NCBI RefSeq assembly: GCF_900109725.1
Contig: NZ_FOBC01000016.1
Location: forward strand, 1 to 64,000
Length of the DNA: 64,000 bases
From: Halomonas daqiaonensis
GTDB taxonomy: Bacteria > Pseudomonadota > Gammaproteobacteria > Pseudomonadales > Halomonadaceae
Reading direction: 5' to 3'
Under the pieces are notes generated by a model. The model had not been told where the DNA came from. It did not search any database and worked only from the letters and a program-made list of their open reading frames with translations. Each line of letters opens with the position of its first letter. The first letter of the stretch is position 1. Below are positions 55,996 through 64,000 of the stretch, in pieces. A program made the position numbers and the translations under genes.

Positions 55996-56994
55996 TCACG
56001 CGGATGCCTTGTCGTCCTTCAGGCTTGCCGGCGGCCAGTTCTCCAGCCGCATGCCCAGAGAAAGCCCGCGGGCGGCCAACACGTCCTTGATCTCGTTCAG
56101 GGACTTCTTGCCGAGATTGGGGGTCTTCAGCAGCTCCACCTCGGTGCGCTGGATCAGATCCCCGATGTAATAGATGTTCTCGGCCTTGAGGCAGTTGGCG
56201 CTGCGAACGGTCAACTCGAGATCGTCTACGGGGCGCAGCAGGATCGGATCGATATGATCCTCTTCCTCCACCACTTCCTGTTCCTTGTCGGCTTCCAGGT
56301 CGACGAACGCGGCCAGTTGCTCCTGCAGAATGGTCGCGCTGCGACGGATCGCCTCTTCCGGATCCAGGGTACCGTCGGTTTCCAGGTCGATGATCAGCTT
56401 GTCGAGGTCGGTGCGCTGTTCGACACGCGCGGCCTCGACGCTGTAGGAAACCCGGCGTACGGGGCTGAAGGTAGCATCCAGCTGCAAGCGACCGATGGCG
56501 CGCGACTCGTCGTCGGCATCGCCACGAACATCTGCCGGCTCGTAACCGCGGCCGCGAGCTATCTTGAGTTGCATCTTCAGCTCGGACCCCTCGTTGACGT
56601 GGGCGATGACATGCTCGGGATTGACGATCTCGACATCATGGTCGAGAGCGATATCCCCTGCAGTCACGACGGCCGGCCCCTGCTTGTTCAGCGAGAGCAC
56701 TGCCTCGTCGCGGCTGTGCATCCGGAGCGCCACGTCCTTGAGGTTCAGGAGGATTTCGATGACATCTTCCTGGACACCCTCTATCGCACTGTACTCATGC
56801 TCGACACCGGCAATCTCGGCCTCCACCACGGCACAGCCGGGCATGGACGAGAGCAGGATGCGACGCAGGGCATTCCCCAACGTGTGGCCGAAGCCACGCT
56901 CGAAGGGTTCGAGCACGATCTTCGCGTGGTGTGCGCTGATCTCTTCGACCTTGATGTCGCGAGGACGGAGAAACTCTGTCACTGAACGCTGCAT
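55996..56994 (-). CDS. rpoA: DNA-directed RNA polymerase alpha subunit
   Basis: The 332-residue protein comprises the assembly domain ([41 protein letters not shown] split over 47-67) and the C-terminal DNA-binding domain ([38 protein letters not shown]). I took the ATG at 56994; the 16 codons upstream are not part of the family sequence. It lies between rpsD (85 bp) and rplQ. Confidence 0.98.
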   Translation of the reverse strand: MQRSVTEFLRPRDIKVEEISAHHAKIVLEPFERGFGHTLGNALRRILLSSMPGCAVVEAEIAGVEHEYSAIEGVQEDVIEILLNLKDVALRMHSRDEAVLSLNKQGPAVVTAGDIALDHDVEIVNPEHVIAHVNEGSELKMQLKIARGRGYEPADVRGDADDESRAIGRLQLDATFSPVRRVSYSVEAARVEQRTDLDKLIIDLETDGTLDPEEAIRRSATILQEQLAAFVDLEADKEQEVVEEEDHIDPILLRPVDDLELTVRSANCLKAENIYYIGDLIQRTEVELLKTPNLGKKSLNEIKDVLAARGLSLGMRLENWPPASLKDDKASA

Positions 56995-57079
56995 ATGAAC
57001 ACCTTTCAGGCTGCCAAACGGATTGTCGGTACTCACGGCCACCCCCCGCGTACGGGGAGCGGCACGACGCGGGCGCCGC

Positions 57080-57700
57080 TTACTTCGAGTACAGCTCGAC
57101 GATCAGGTTTTCGTTGATGTCGGCAGACAGGTCACCGCGTTCGGGCAGGGCCTTGAAAGTGCCTTCCATCTTCTTGGCATCGGTCTCGACCCAGACCACA
57201 TCGCCGCGGTTGGCAGCGATGGCCAGGGAAGTCTGGATGCGCGCCTGGTTCTTCGCCTTCTCCCGCACGGAGACCACGTCACCGGGCTTGACCTGGTAGG
57301 ACGCTACGTTGACGGTCTTGCCGTTGACGGAGATCGCCTTGTGGCTGACCAATTGACGTGCCTCGGAACGCGTGGAGCCGAAGCCCATGCGGTAGACGAC
57401 GTTGTCCAGTCGGGATTCGAGAAGCTGCAGCAACAACTCGCCGGTCGCGCCCTTCAGGCGGGCCGCTTCCTTGTAGTAGTTGCGGAATTGCTTCTCGAGT
57501 ACGCCATACATGCGACGTACTTTCTGCTTCTCGCGAAGCTGCAAGCCGTAGTCGGAAAGACGCTGACGGCGCTGGCCGTGCACACCCGGGATCTGCTCGG
57601 ATTTGCACTTCTTCTCGAAGGGAGTGATACCGCTCTTGAGGAAGAGGTCGGTCCCCTCACGACGAGACAGTTTGCACTTCGGTCCAATGTAACGAGCCAT
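57080..57700 (-). CDS. rpsD: 30S ribosomal protein S4
   Basis: The 206-residue protein starts [20 protein letters not shown] and has the S4 RNA-binding domain ([20 protein letters not shown]). S4 is an assembly initiator and, in E. coli, the translational repressor of this operon. It is 12 bp after rpsK. Confidence 0.97.
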   Translation of the reverse strand: MARYIGPKCKLSRREGTDLFLKSGITPFEKKCKSEQIPGVHGQRRQRLSDYGLQLREKQKVRRMYGVLEKQFRNYYKEAARLKGATGELLLQLLESRLDNVVYRMGFGSTRSEARQLVSHKAISVNGKTVNVASYQVKPGDVVSVREKAKNQARIQTSLAIAANRGDVVWVETDAKKMEGTFKALPERGDLSADINENLIVELYSK

Positions 57701-57712
57701 GAATCTGTCTCC

Positions 57713-58099
57713 TTAAACGCGGCGTTTCTTCGGCGGACGGCAGCCATTGTGGGGAATGGGCGTCGCGTCGGTGATGCTCTGCACGCGGAAGCCGGCGGCA
57801 TTGAGCGCGCGCACGGCGGATTCACGGCCAGGACCAGGGCCCTTGACCAGCACGTCGACGTTTTTCACACCATACTCGGCTGCAGCGGTTGCTGCACGTT
57901 CGCTTGCCACTTGAGCAGCGAACGGGGTGCTCTTGCGAGAACCACGAAAACCCGAACCACCGGCAGTCGCCCAGGAAAGGGCGTTGCCCTGGCGGTCTGT
58001 GATCGTAATGATCGTGTTGTTAAAAGAGGCGTGGATATGCGCGATGGCATCCACTACCTGCTTTTTAACTTTCTTACGGTTGCTACGCGGGTTAGCCAT
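57713..58099 (-). CDS. rpsK: 30S ribosomal protein S11
   Basis: The 128-residue protein contains the S11 signature ([20 protein letters not shown]) and ends [11 protein letters not shown], placing it in the 30S platform. It lies 39 bp after rpsM and 12 bp before rpsD. Confidence 0.97.
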   Translation of the reverse strand: MANPRSNRKKVKKQVVDAIAHIHASFNNTIITITDRQGNALSWATAGGSGFRGSRKSTPFAAQVASERAATAAAEYGVKNVDVLVKGPGPGRESAVRALNAAGFRVQSITDATPIPHNGCRPPKKRRV

Positions 58100-58138
58100 G
58101 TTGATGTCGTTTCCTGTCTTTACGCCAGAACGTGCGTG

Positions 58139-58495
58139 TTATTTGCGAATCGGCTTGCGCGGGCCCTTGCGGGTACGCGCATTGGTCTTGGTACGCTGAC
58201 CACGCAGCGGAAGACCACGACGATGACGCAGACCACGATAGCAACCCAGGTCCATGAGACGCTTGATATTAAGCGTGACATCACGGCGCAGGTCACCTTC
58301 CACGGTGTACTTGCCGACTTCAGACCGCAGGGAATCCAGATCTTCACTGGACAGTTCCTGGACCTTGGTGGTCGGCGCGATGCCGGTAGCGGCGCAGATT
58401 TCCTGCGCACGCGTACGGCCAATCCCGAAGATATAGGTCAGCGAGATCGCCGCATGCTTGTTGTCCGGGATATTGACGCCTGCAATACGGGCCAT
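58139..58495 (-). CDS. rpsM: 30S ribosomal protein S13
   Basis: The 118-residue protein begins [20 protein letters not shown] and ends with the S13 block ([20 protein letters not shown]). It heads the alpha operon, downstream of rpmJ, with a 123-bp gap that holds a candidate promoter. Confidence 0.97.
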   Translation of the reverse strand: MARIAGVNIPDNKHAAISLTYIFGIGRTRAQEICAATGIAPTTKVQELSSEDLDSLRSEVGKYTVEGDLRRDVTLNIKRLMDLGCYRGLRHRRGLPLRGQRTKTNARTRKGPRKPIRK

Positions 58496-58552
58496 CAGCT
58501 TACTCCGAAATTTGAGCGGCTTGCTCGATTAATCATCTACAAAAGGCGCAAT

Positions 58553-58581
58553 AGCATACCTCTTTCCTCGCTCGAGGACAA
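58553..58581 (-). promoter_or_regulatory. Candidate promoter of the alpha operon before rpsM
   Basis: On the minus strand TTGTCC (58581-58576), a 17-bp spacer and TATGCT (58558-58553) lie about 58 bp before rpsM. CCTC...GAGG pairing around the -35 may also make a hairpin (CCTCTT/AAGAGG). It would give rpsM-rplQ a second promoter within the spc-alpha run. Confidence 0.5.
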
Positions 58582-58618
58582 GAGGCATGCCAGCACCCGG
58601 TTCAGTGCAACGTCGGGA

Positions 58619-58732
58619 TCAACCCTGGCGCTGCTTGTGCCGCGGTTCGATGCAGATGACGCGTACAGCGCCATTGCGACGAATGATCTTGCAGTTGCGG
58701 CACATTTTCTTCACGGAAGCTCGAACTTTCAT
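58619..58732 (-). CDS. rpmJ: 50S ribosomal protein L36
   Basis: The 37-residue protein reads [20 protein letters not shown] and continues [17 protein letters not shown]. It has the three cysteines and one histidine (C11, C14, C27, H32) that bind zinc in the L36 type with CxxC. It lies between secY and rpsM, the standard place. It is short, but motif and position make it certain. Confidence 0.96.
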   Translation of the reverse strand: MKVRASVKKMCRNCKIIRRNGAVRVICIEPRHKQRQG

Positions 58733-58806
58733 GTTCCATCTCCATAGTTGGCTCGCGCCACGAGCCGATGAATCCGCTCGTGGCGCACCAAATCGTCAGC
58801 GGTGCC

Positions 58807-60138
58807 TCAGCGCATGATGCCGCCGCTACCATAGCCTTTGAGGTTGGACTTCTTCATCACCGACTCATACTGATTCGACATGAGGTGCGACTGCACCTGG
58901 GCCATGAAGTCCATGGTCACCACCACCACGATCAGCAGCGAGGTACCGCCGAAGAAGAACGGCACGTTCCAGGCCACGATCAGGAACTGAGGCATCAGGG
59001 ATACCCCGGTGATGTACAAGGCACCGAACAGGGTCAGACGCGTCATGACCTTGTCGATATAGCGAGCGGTCTGCTCGCCAGGGCGGATACCCGGCAGGAA
59101 GGCCCCCGACTTCTTGAGGTTGTCGGCGACATCCTTGGGATTGAAGACCAGCGCTGTGTAAAAGAAGCAGAAGAATATCACCGCCGCGCCGAAAAGCAAG
59201 ATATACAGGGGCTGGCCCGGCCCCAGAGCCTGAGACGCGCGCTGCAGCCACTCCATGCCATCCCCGGCCCCGACCCACTGTCCGAGCGAGGCCGGGAACA
59301 GCAGGATACTGGAAGCGAAGATCGCCGGAATCACACCCGCCATGTTGACCTTGAGCGGCAGGTAGCTGCTCTGGCCGGCATACATCTTGTTCCCCACCTG
59401 GCGACGCGGATAGTTTACCGTGATGCGACGCTGACCGCGCTCGATGAACACCACGAAGGCCACGGTGGCGACGCCCAGCACGGTGAGGGCCAGCAGCGGC
59501 AGCACATTCCAGGCACCCTCGTTGCGAGCCAGCTCGAAGGCTTGGCCGACGGCGCCGGGCAGGCCGGCGACGATACCCGCGAAGATCAGCAGCGAGATGC
59601 CGTTGCCGATGCCCTTCTCGGTGATCTGCTCACCCAGCCACATCAGGAACACCGCACCGGTCACGAAGCTGACGATGGCAGTGAAGTAGAAGCTGAAGTC
59701 GGCCGTGTAGGCGATACCCTGACTGGCCAGGCCAACCGACATGCCGGTGGCCTGGATCAGAGCCAGCAGCACGGTGCCGTAGCGTGTGTACTGGCTGATC
59801 TTGCGGCGGCCGGCCTCACCTTCCTTCTTCAATTGCTCGAGCTGTGGCGAGACCGCGGTCATCAGCTGCATGATGATCGACGCTGAAATGTACGGCATGA
59901 TGCCCAGCGCCATGATACTCATGCGCTCCAGGGCGCCACCCGAGAACATGTTGAACATGCCCAGGATGGTGCCCTGCTGCTCCCTGAACAAGGCAGCAAG
60001 CTGGTCAGGATTGATACCGGGAACGGGGATGTGGGCACCGATACGGTAAACCACGATGGCGAGGAGCACGAAGCGCAGACGCGCCCAGAGTTCACTCAGG
60101 CCGCTGCCCATCGCCGGCATGTTTCCTGACTTGGCCAT
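58807..60138 (-). CDS. secY: Protein translocase subunit SecY
   Basis: The 443-residue, ten-span channel of the Sec translocon has the family blocks [30 protein letters not shown] and [20 protein letters not shown]. It starts directly after the rplO stop with no gap, and rpmJ follows 74 bp downstream. Confidence 0.98.
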   Translation of the reverse strand: MAKSGNMPAMGSGLSELWARLRFVLLAIVVYRIGAHIPVPGINPDQLAALFREQQGTILGMFNMFSGGALERMSIMALGIMPYISASIIMQLMTAVSPQLEQLKKEGEAGRRKISQYTRYGTVLLALIQATGMSVGLASQGIAYTADFSFYFTAIVSFVTGAVFLMWLGEQITEKGIGNGISLLIFAGIVAGLPGAVGQAFELARNEGAWNVLPLLALTVLGVATVAFVVFIERGQRRITVNYPRRQVGNKMYAGQSSYLPLKVNMAGVIPAIFASSILLFPASLGQWVGAGDGMEWLQRASQALGPGQPLYILLFGAAVIFFCFFYTALVFNPKDVADNLKKSGAFLPGIRPGEQTARYIDKVMTRLTLFGALYITGVSLMPQFLIVAWNVPFFFGGTSLLIVVVVTMDFMAQVQSHLMSNQYESVMKKSNLKGYGSGGIMR

Positions 60139-60573
60139 TTAGTCCTCTACCTTGCCGCCGGCGGCTTCGATCGCAGCACGGGCACCCTTGGTGACCTTGA
60201 TGCCGCGGACCGTGACCACCTTGTTCAGTTCGCCGGACAGGATCACCTTGGCATGCTTGGTGGCGTCCTTCAGCACGTTGGCCTCCTTGAGGGTGTCCAG
60301 GGTGACTTCGTCACCCGCGACCCGTGCCAGTTCGGCCAGGCGCACTTCCTCGGAAACCAGAGACTTCGCGGACGTGAAGCCGAACTTGGGCAGACGCCGC
60401 TGAAGCGGCATCTGACCGCCCTCGAAGCCAGGCTTCACGCTACCGCCGCTGCGCGATTTCAGACCCTTGTGGCCACGGCCACCGGTCTTGCCCAGACCGG
60501 AGCCGATGCCACGGCCGACGCGCTTCTCGGCGTGCTTGGAACCCGGTGCCGGGCTCAGGCTATTGAGTTTCAT
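60139..60573 (-). CDS. rplO: 50S ribosomal protein L15
   Basis: The 144-residue protein starts [20 protein letters not shown] and has the Gly-rich L15 N-terminus ([18 protein letters not shown]). It lies 3 bp after rpmD and directly abuts secY. Confidence 0.97.
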   Translation of the reverse strand: MKLNSLSPAPGSKHAEKRVGRGIGSGLGKTGGRGHKGLKSRSGGSVKPGFEGGQMPLQRRLPKFGFTSAKSLVSEEVRLAELARVAGDEVTLDTLKEANVLKDATKHAKVILSGELNKVVTVRGIKVTKGARAAIEAAGGKVED

Positions 60574-60576
60574 GGA

Positions 60577-60759
60577 TTACTCTCCCTCAACACGCACAAG
60601 GTAGTTAACCTTGTGGATCATGCCGCGGACGGCAGGGGTGTCTTCCAGTTCAACCGTGTGACCGATGCGACGCAGGCCGAGGCCCTTCATGTTGGCCTTA
60701 TGCTTGGCCAGTACGCCGATGGTGCTGCGGGTCTGGGTAACCTTGATCGTTGCTGACAT
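60577..60759 (-). CDS. rpmD: 50S ribosomal protein L30
   Basis: The 60-residue protein starts [20 protein letters not shown] with the L30 signature [20 protein letters not shown]. The ATG at 60759 fits the family; the open frame upstream overlaps rpsE. Confidence 0.96.
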   Translation of the reverse strand: MSATIKVTQTRSTIGVLAKHKANMKGLGLRRIGHTVELEDTPAVRGMIHKVNYLVRVEGE

Positions 60760-60764
60760 TGACC

Positions 60765-61265
60765 TTACCCCGTGATCGCTTCGACAGGCAGACCGCGCTT
60801 GGCGGCCACGTCTTCCGGCGACTGCAGGGCGGCCAGACCATTGACGGTCGCCCGCACCACGTTCACCGGGTTGGTGGAGCCGTAGCACTTGGCCAGGACG
60901 TTATGCACGCCGGCCAGTTCGAGCACGGAGCGCATGGCGCCGCCGGCGATGATCCCGGTACCCTCGGAGGCGGGCTGCATGTACACCTTGGAGGCGCCGT
61001 GACGGGCCTTGACCGGGTACTGCAGAGTGCCACCGGTGAGGTTCACCTTGACCATGTTGCGACGCGCCTGGTCCATGGCCTTCTGGATCGCCACCGGCAC
61101 CTCACGTGCCTTGCCGCGACCGAAACCCACACGACCGTTACCGTCGCCCACGACGGTCAGGGCGGTGAAACCGAAGATTCGGCCACCCTTGACCACCTTG
61201 GCGACACGGTTGATCTGCACGAGCTTTTCCTGCAGATCACCGTTTTGCTGTTCGTTCTTCGCCAT
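60765..61265 (-). CDS. rpsE: 30S ribosomal protein S5
   Basis: The 166-residue protein has the S5 double-stranded RNA-binding domain ([20 protein letters not shown]) and the C-terminal block with [18 protein letters not shown]. It lies 5 bp before rpmD. Confidence 0.97.
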   Translation of the reverse strand: MAKNEQQNGDLQEKLVQINRVAKVVKGGRIFGFTALTVVGDGNGRVGFGRGKAREVPVAIQKAMDQARRNMVKVNLTGGTLQYPVKARHGASKVYMQPASEGTGIIAGGAMRSVLELAGVHNVLAKCYGSTNPVNVVRATVNGLAALQSPEDVAAKRGLPVEAITG

Positions 61266-61277
61266 CGTAAAAACCCT

Positions 61278-61628
61278 TTAGAATTCCAGGCCGCCTTCAC
61301 GAGCGGCGTCGGCCAAGGCCTTCACACGACCATGGTACTTGAAGCCGGCACGATCGAAGGCCACCTGGGTGATGCCAGCCTGCTTGGCGCGTTCGGCAAT
61401 CAGTTCGCCCACCTTGGTGGCGGCGTCGGCATTGCCGGTCGCACCCTCGCGCAGGGCCTTGTCCAGCGTCGAAGCGCTGGCGAGGACCTTGCCACCATCC
61501 GGCGAGATGATCTGCGCATAGATGTGGCGGGGGGTACGGTTGACGCACAGGCGATACACGCCCAGCTCGCGGATCTTGGCGCGAGCACGGCGGGCACGAC
61601 GGAGACGAGATTCTTTCTTCGCGTTCAT
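61278..61628 (-). CDS. rplR: 50S ribosomal protein L18
   Basis: The 116-residue protein has the basic N-terminus [20 protein letters not shown] and the 5S rRNA-binding core ending [20 protein letters not shown]. Gaps to rplF and rpsE are 9 and 12 bp. Confidence 0.97.
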   Translation of the reverse strand: MNAKKESRLRRARRARAKIRELGVYRLCVNRTPRHIYAQIISPDGGKVLASASTLDKALREGATGNADAATKVGELIAERAKQAGITQVAFDRAGFKYHGRVKALADAAREGGLEF

Positions 61629-61637
61629 AACCCTGCC

Positions 61638-62168
61638 TTACTTCTTCTTGGCTTCTTTGCGACGCACCTGCTCGTCGGCGTACCGGACACCCTTGCCCTT
61701 GTAGGGCTCGGGAGGACGGAAGGCGCGGATTTCCGCAGCACACTGGCCGAGCTGCTGCTTGTCCGCGCTTTTCAGCACGATGACGGTGTTCTTGGGCGTT
61801 TCCGCCGTGACACCTGCAGGCAGCGTGTAGTCGACCGGGTGCGAGAAGCCCAGTGTAAGATTAAGCGTCTGGCCCTTGGCCTGGGCACGATAACCGACGC
61901 CGATGATTTCGAGGCTCCTGGTGAAGCCCTCGCTGACACCGGTGACCAGGTTCTGGACCAGGGCACGGGTGGTACCGACCATTGCCCAGCTCTTCGCGGA
62001 CTCGCTCGGCTTGAAGGTCAACTGCCCCTCTTCCTGACCGATCACCACATCGGGGTGAACGGTCTGGGTCAGGGTGCCCTGGCTGCCCTTGACGGACAGC
62101 TGGTCACCGTCGAGCTTGACCTCGACGCCTGCGGGCAGTTTGACCGGATATTTGGCTACGCGGGACAT
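61638..62168 (-). CDS. rplF: 50S ribosomal protein L6
   Basis: The 176-residue protein starts [20 protein letters not shown] and has the L6 signature [20 protein letters not shown]. It is 9 bp after rpsH in the spc operon. Confidence 0.97.
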   Translation of the reverse strand: MSRVAKYPVKLPAGVEVKLDGDQLSVKGSQGTLTQTVHPDVVIGQEEGQLTFKPSESAKSWAMVGTTRALVQNLVTGVSEGFTRSLEIIGVGYRAQAKGQTLNLTLGFSHPVDYTLPAGVTAETPKNTVIVLKSADKQQLGQCAAEIRAFRPPEPYKGKGVRYADEQVRRKEAKKK

Positions 62169-62177
62169 TCCAAACTC

Positions 62178-62570
62178 CTAGAATACGGTGCAGATGACTT
62201 CGCCACCGACACCCGCCTGACGCGCCGCACGATCGGTCATCACCCCATTGGAGGTGGTGACGATGGCAACGCCCAGACCTTCGGCGACCTTCGGCAGCGC
62301 GTCCTTGCCCTTGTACTGGCGCAGGGACGGCTTGGAAACCCGCTGCAGGTGCTCGATGACCGGCTTGCCCTCGAAATACTTGAGGGTCACGGTCAGCTCG
62401 GGCTTGGCGGTCTCGCTGACGGCGAAGTCGCTGATGTAGCCCTCTTCCTTCAGCACGCGGGCCACCTCGACCTTGAGCTTGGAGGACGGCATGGTAACCG
62501 TCTCCTTGGTGGCCATCTGCGCATTGCGGATACGGGTGAACATATCCGCCAGAGTGTCTTGCATGCTCAT
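62178..62570 (-). CDS. rpsH: 30S ribosomal protein S8
   Basis: The 130-residue protein starts [20 protein letters not shown] and ends [20 protein letters not shown] plus VF, the S8 pattern. In E. coli S8 represses translation of the spc operon at rplE. It is 31 bp after rpsN. Confidence 0.97.
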   Translation of the reverse strand: MSMQDTLADMFTRIRNAQMATKETVTMPSSKLKVEVARVLKEEGYISDFAVSETAKPELTVTLKYFEGKPVIEHLQRVSKPSLRQYKGKDALPKVAEGLGVAIVTTSNGVMTDRAARQAGVGGEVICTVF

Positions 62571-62601
62571 TTACGTTGCGCTCCTGATGATCTACGTGGC
62601 G

Positions 62602-62907
62602 TTACCAGCTGGACTTCTTGAGCCCGGGCACATCGCCACGCATGGCGGCTTCACGCAGCTTGTTGCGGCCGAGGCCGAACTTGTTGTAGTAGCCGTGCGG
62701 ACGACCCGTGATGCGGCAGCGGTTGCGCTGACGCACCGGGCTGGAGTCGCGCGGCAACTGCTGCAGCTTAAGCTGCGCGTCGAAGCGCTCTTCGTCAGAA
62801 GCATTGACGTCCTGGATGACCGCCTTGAGCTCGGCGCGCTTGGCAGCATACTTCGCCACCATCTTGGTACGCTTGAGCTCGCGCTCTACCATGCTTTTCT
62901 TTGCCAT
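62602..62907 (-). CDS. rpsN: 30S ribosomal protein S14
   Basis: The 101-residue protein is the zinc-free long form ([40 protein letters not shown]). It lies 10 bp after rplE. Confidence 0.97.
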   Translation of the reverse strand: MAKKSMVERELKRTKMVAKYAAKRAELKAVIQDVNASDEERFDAQLKLQQLPRDSSPVRQRNRCRITGRPHGYYNKFGLGRNKLREAAMRGDVPGLKKSSW

Positions 62908-62917
62908 GATCCCACCC

Positions 62918-63457
62918 TTATTTCTTGAACGGGAAGTTCAACGCGCCAAGCAGCGCGCGACCTTCTTCATCGGTTTTGGCGGTGGTGGTGATGGTGACAT
63001 CCAGACCACGAATCCGGTCGATCTTATCATATTCGATCTCCGGAAAGATGATCTGCTCACGCACCCCCATCGAGTAGTTGCCACGACCGTCGAAGGACTT
63101 CGGGTTGAGACCACGAAAGTCACGAACACGGGGGATCGCGATATTCACCAGGCGATCGAGAAAGTCCCACATGCGCTCTGCACGCAGGGTGACCTTGATC
63201 CCAATCGGCCAGCCTTCACGCACCTTGAAGCCCGCGATGGACTTGCGTGCCTTGGTCACCAGCGGCTTCTGACCTGAGAGCTTCTCCAGATCGCCAATAG
63301 CGTTGTCGATCAGCTTCTTGTCGCTGGTCGCTTCGCCGATACCCATGTTCAGAGTCACCTTGGTGACCCGCGGTACCTGCATCACGTTGGCGTAGCTGAA
63401 CTGCTCTTGGAGTTGAGCCACCACCTCGTTCTGATAACGTTCTTTCAAGTTCGCCAT
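62918..63457 (-). CDS. rplE: 50S ribosomal protein L5
   Basis: The 179-residue protein starts [20 protein letters not shown] with the L5 block [20 protein letters not shown], and it binds 5S rRNA in the central protuberance. It is 18 bp after rplX. Confidence 0.97.
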   Translation of the reverse strand: MANLKERYQNEVVAQLQEQFSYANVMQVPRVTKVTLNMGIGEATSDKKLIDNAIGDLEKLSGQKPLVTKARKSIAGFKVREGWPIGIKVTLRAERMWDFLDRLVNIAIPRVRDFRGLNPKSFDGRGNYSMGVREQIIFPEIEYDKIDRIRGLDVTITTTAKTDEEGRALLGALNFPFKK

Positions 63458-63475
63458 TTTGCTATCCGACTCGCG

Positions 63476-63790
63476 TTAGGCGTCGATCTGCGACTGCGTC
63501 GACTTGTAGATACGTACCTTGGTACCGTCTTCCTGAACCTGGAAGCCGACGCGATCCGCCTTGCCAGTCTCCTGGTTGAAGATGGCCACGTTGGACGCGT
63601 GAATCGGTGCCTCGCGCTCGACGATACCGCCCTGATTGCCCGCCATCGGGTTGGGCTTGGTGTGACGCTTGATCATGTTCACACCGGACACCACGAAGCG
63701 GTTTTCGAGAACCCGCTTGACGGTGCCACGCTTGCCCTTGTCCTTGCCGGCGATGACGACGACTTCGTCGTCACGTTTGATCTTTTGCAT
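63476..63790 (-). CDS. rplX: 50S ribosomal protein L24
   Basis: The 104-residue protein has a KOW motif at the start ([28 protein letters not shown]) and initiates 50S assembly. It is 14 bp after rplN. Confidence 0.97.
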   Translation of the reverse strand: MQKIKRDDEVVVIAGKDKGKRGTVKRVLENRFVVSGVNMIKRHTKPNPMAGNQGGIVEREAPIHASNVAIFNQETGKADRVGFQVQEDGTKVRIYKSTQSQIDA

Positions 63791-63804
63791 ATCCGCCTCG
63801 CTCC

Positions 63805-64000
63805 TTACAGCACTTCAGGCGCCAAGGAAATGATCTTCATGAACTTCTCGTTGCGAAGCTCACGCGTCACCGGCCCGAAGATACGGGTGCCGATCGGCTG
63901 GTCGTTGGTGTTGTTCAACAGCACAGCCGCATTTCCATCGAAGCGGATCAGCGAACCGTCGTTACGACGGACGCCACTACGGGTGCGAACCACCACCGCC
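63805..64000 (-). CDS. rplN: 50S ribosomal protein L14, C-terminal part (partial)
   Basis: The visible frame ends in the L14 C-terminus ([26 protein letters not shown]) and contains [15 protein letters not shown]. The start is beyond the right edge; about half of the 122-residue protein is in the window. It is the first gene of the spc operon. Confidence 0.96.
   Translation of the reverse strand, partial: AVVVRTRSGVRRNDGSLIRFDGNAAVLLNNTNDQPIGTRIFGPVTRELRNEKFMKIISLAPEVL

Noticed and set aside
60750..62621. Long plus-strand open frame opposite rpsE-rplR-rplF-rpsH
   Set aside because: It overlaps four certain ribosomal genes and has a composition typical of an antisense shadow.

Overview
The window is a chromosomal segment of a GC-rich gammaproteobacterium, most likely Halomonadaceae (Halomonas or a close relative). 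This rests on gene order and general knowledge, since no database search could be run. The run pilin genes - ispH - fkpB - lspA - ileS - ribF - murJ - rpsT - proB - obgE - rpmA - rplU - ispB has the Pseudomonas/Halomonas arrangement. A BCCT osmolyte carrier and a light-regulon gene set fit a halophile.

Layout. 1-1910: mobile-DNA debris. The start of an IS1634-type transposase runs off the left edge, a truncated Rpn-type nuclease gene lies beside it, and a RAYT-like HUH transposase follows with a cluster of short direct repeats. 1911-5578: an AT-richer type IV pilus minor-pilin cluster (pilE, fimT, pilV, pilW, long pilX) with no pilY1. 5706-17408: minus-strand core genes for isoprenoid synthesis, signal peptidase II, Ile-tRNA synthetase, flavin synthesis, lipid II flippase, ribosomal proteins, proline synthesis and ribosome assembly. 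17701-18927: ispB and a tRNA-Pro(CGG). 19099-23028: a BCCT transporter, a universal stress protein, and a DASS-type permease with a small coupled membrane protein. 23029-25377: a structured non-coding stretch, an IS1380-family transposase and an AT-rich leader. 25378-30817: a two-partner secretion locus (TpsB, TpsA) followed by an L,D-transpeptidase-like gene. 30985-34848: an Lgt-like/TlpA-like fusion protein and rapA.

34845-44637 is a light-response type cluster. It holds a TIGR01777 epimerase, divergent from a FAD oxidoreductase, a truncated CbiX fragment, a MerR/LitR-like regulator, class I photolyase, an NTF2-like protein, an SDR, a second FAD oxidoreductase, DUF1365, a cyclopropane-fatty-acid-synthase-like methyltransferase and DUF2878. 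Most neighbours overlap by 4 bp, so the plus-strand genes are probably one operon. TATACA/TGTACA half-sites sit in the divergent promoter.

44587-55538: a PAS-GGDEF-EAL protein, fabA-fabB, a PlsC-like acyltransferase with a small epimerase-like gene, ssb, a YajR-like MFS carrier and uvrA. uvrA is followed by ten perfect copies of an 8-bp repeat. 55570-64000: the alpha and spc ribosomal operons on the minus strand (rplQ back to rplN, cut by the right edge), including rpmJ.

The parts most worth a second look are the TPS plus L,D-transpeptidase locus, the Lgt-like/TlpA fusion, the light cluster with its CbiX remnant and His-less LitR-like regulator, the pilin cluster without pilY1, and the octamer repeat after uvrA.
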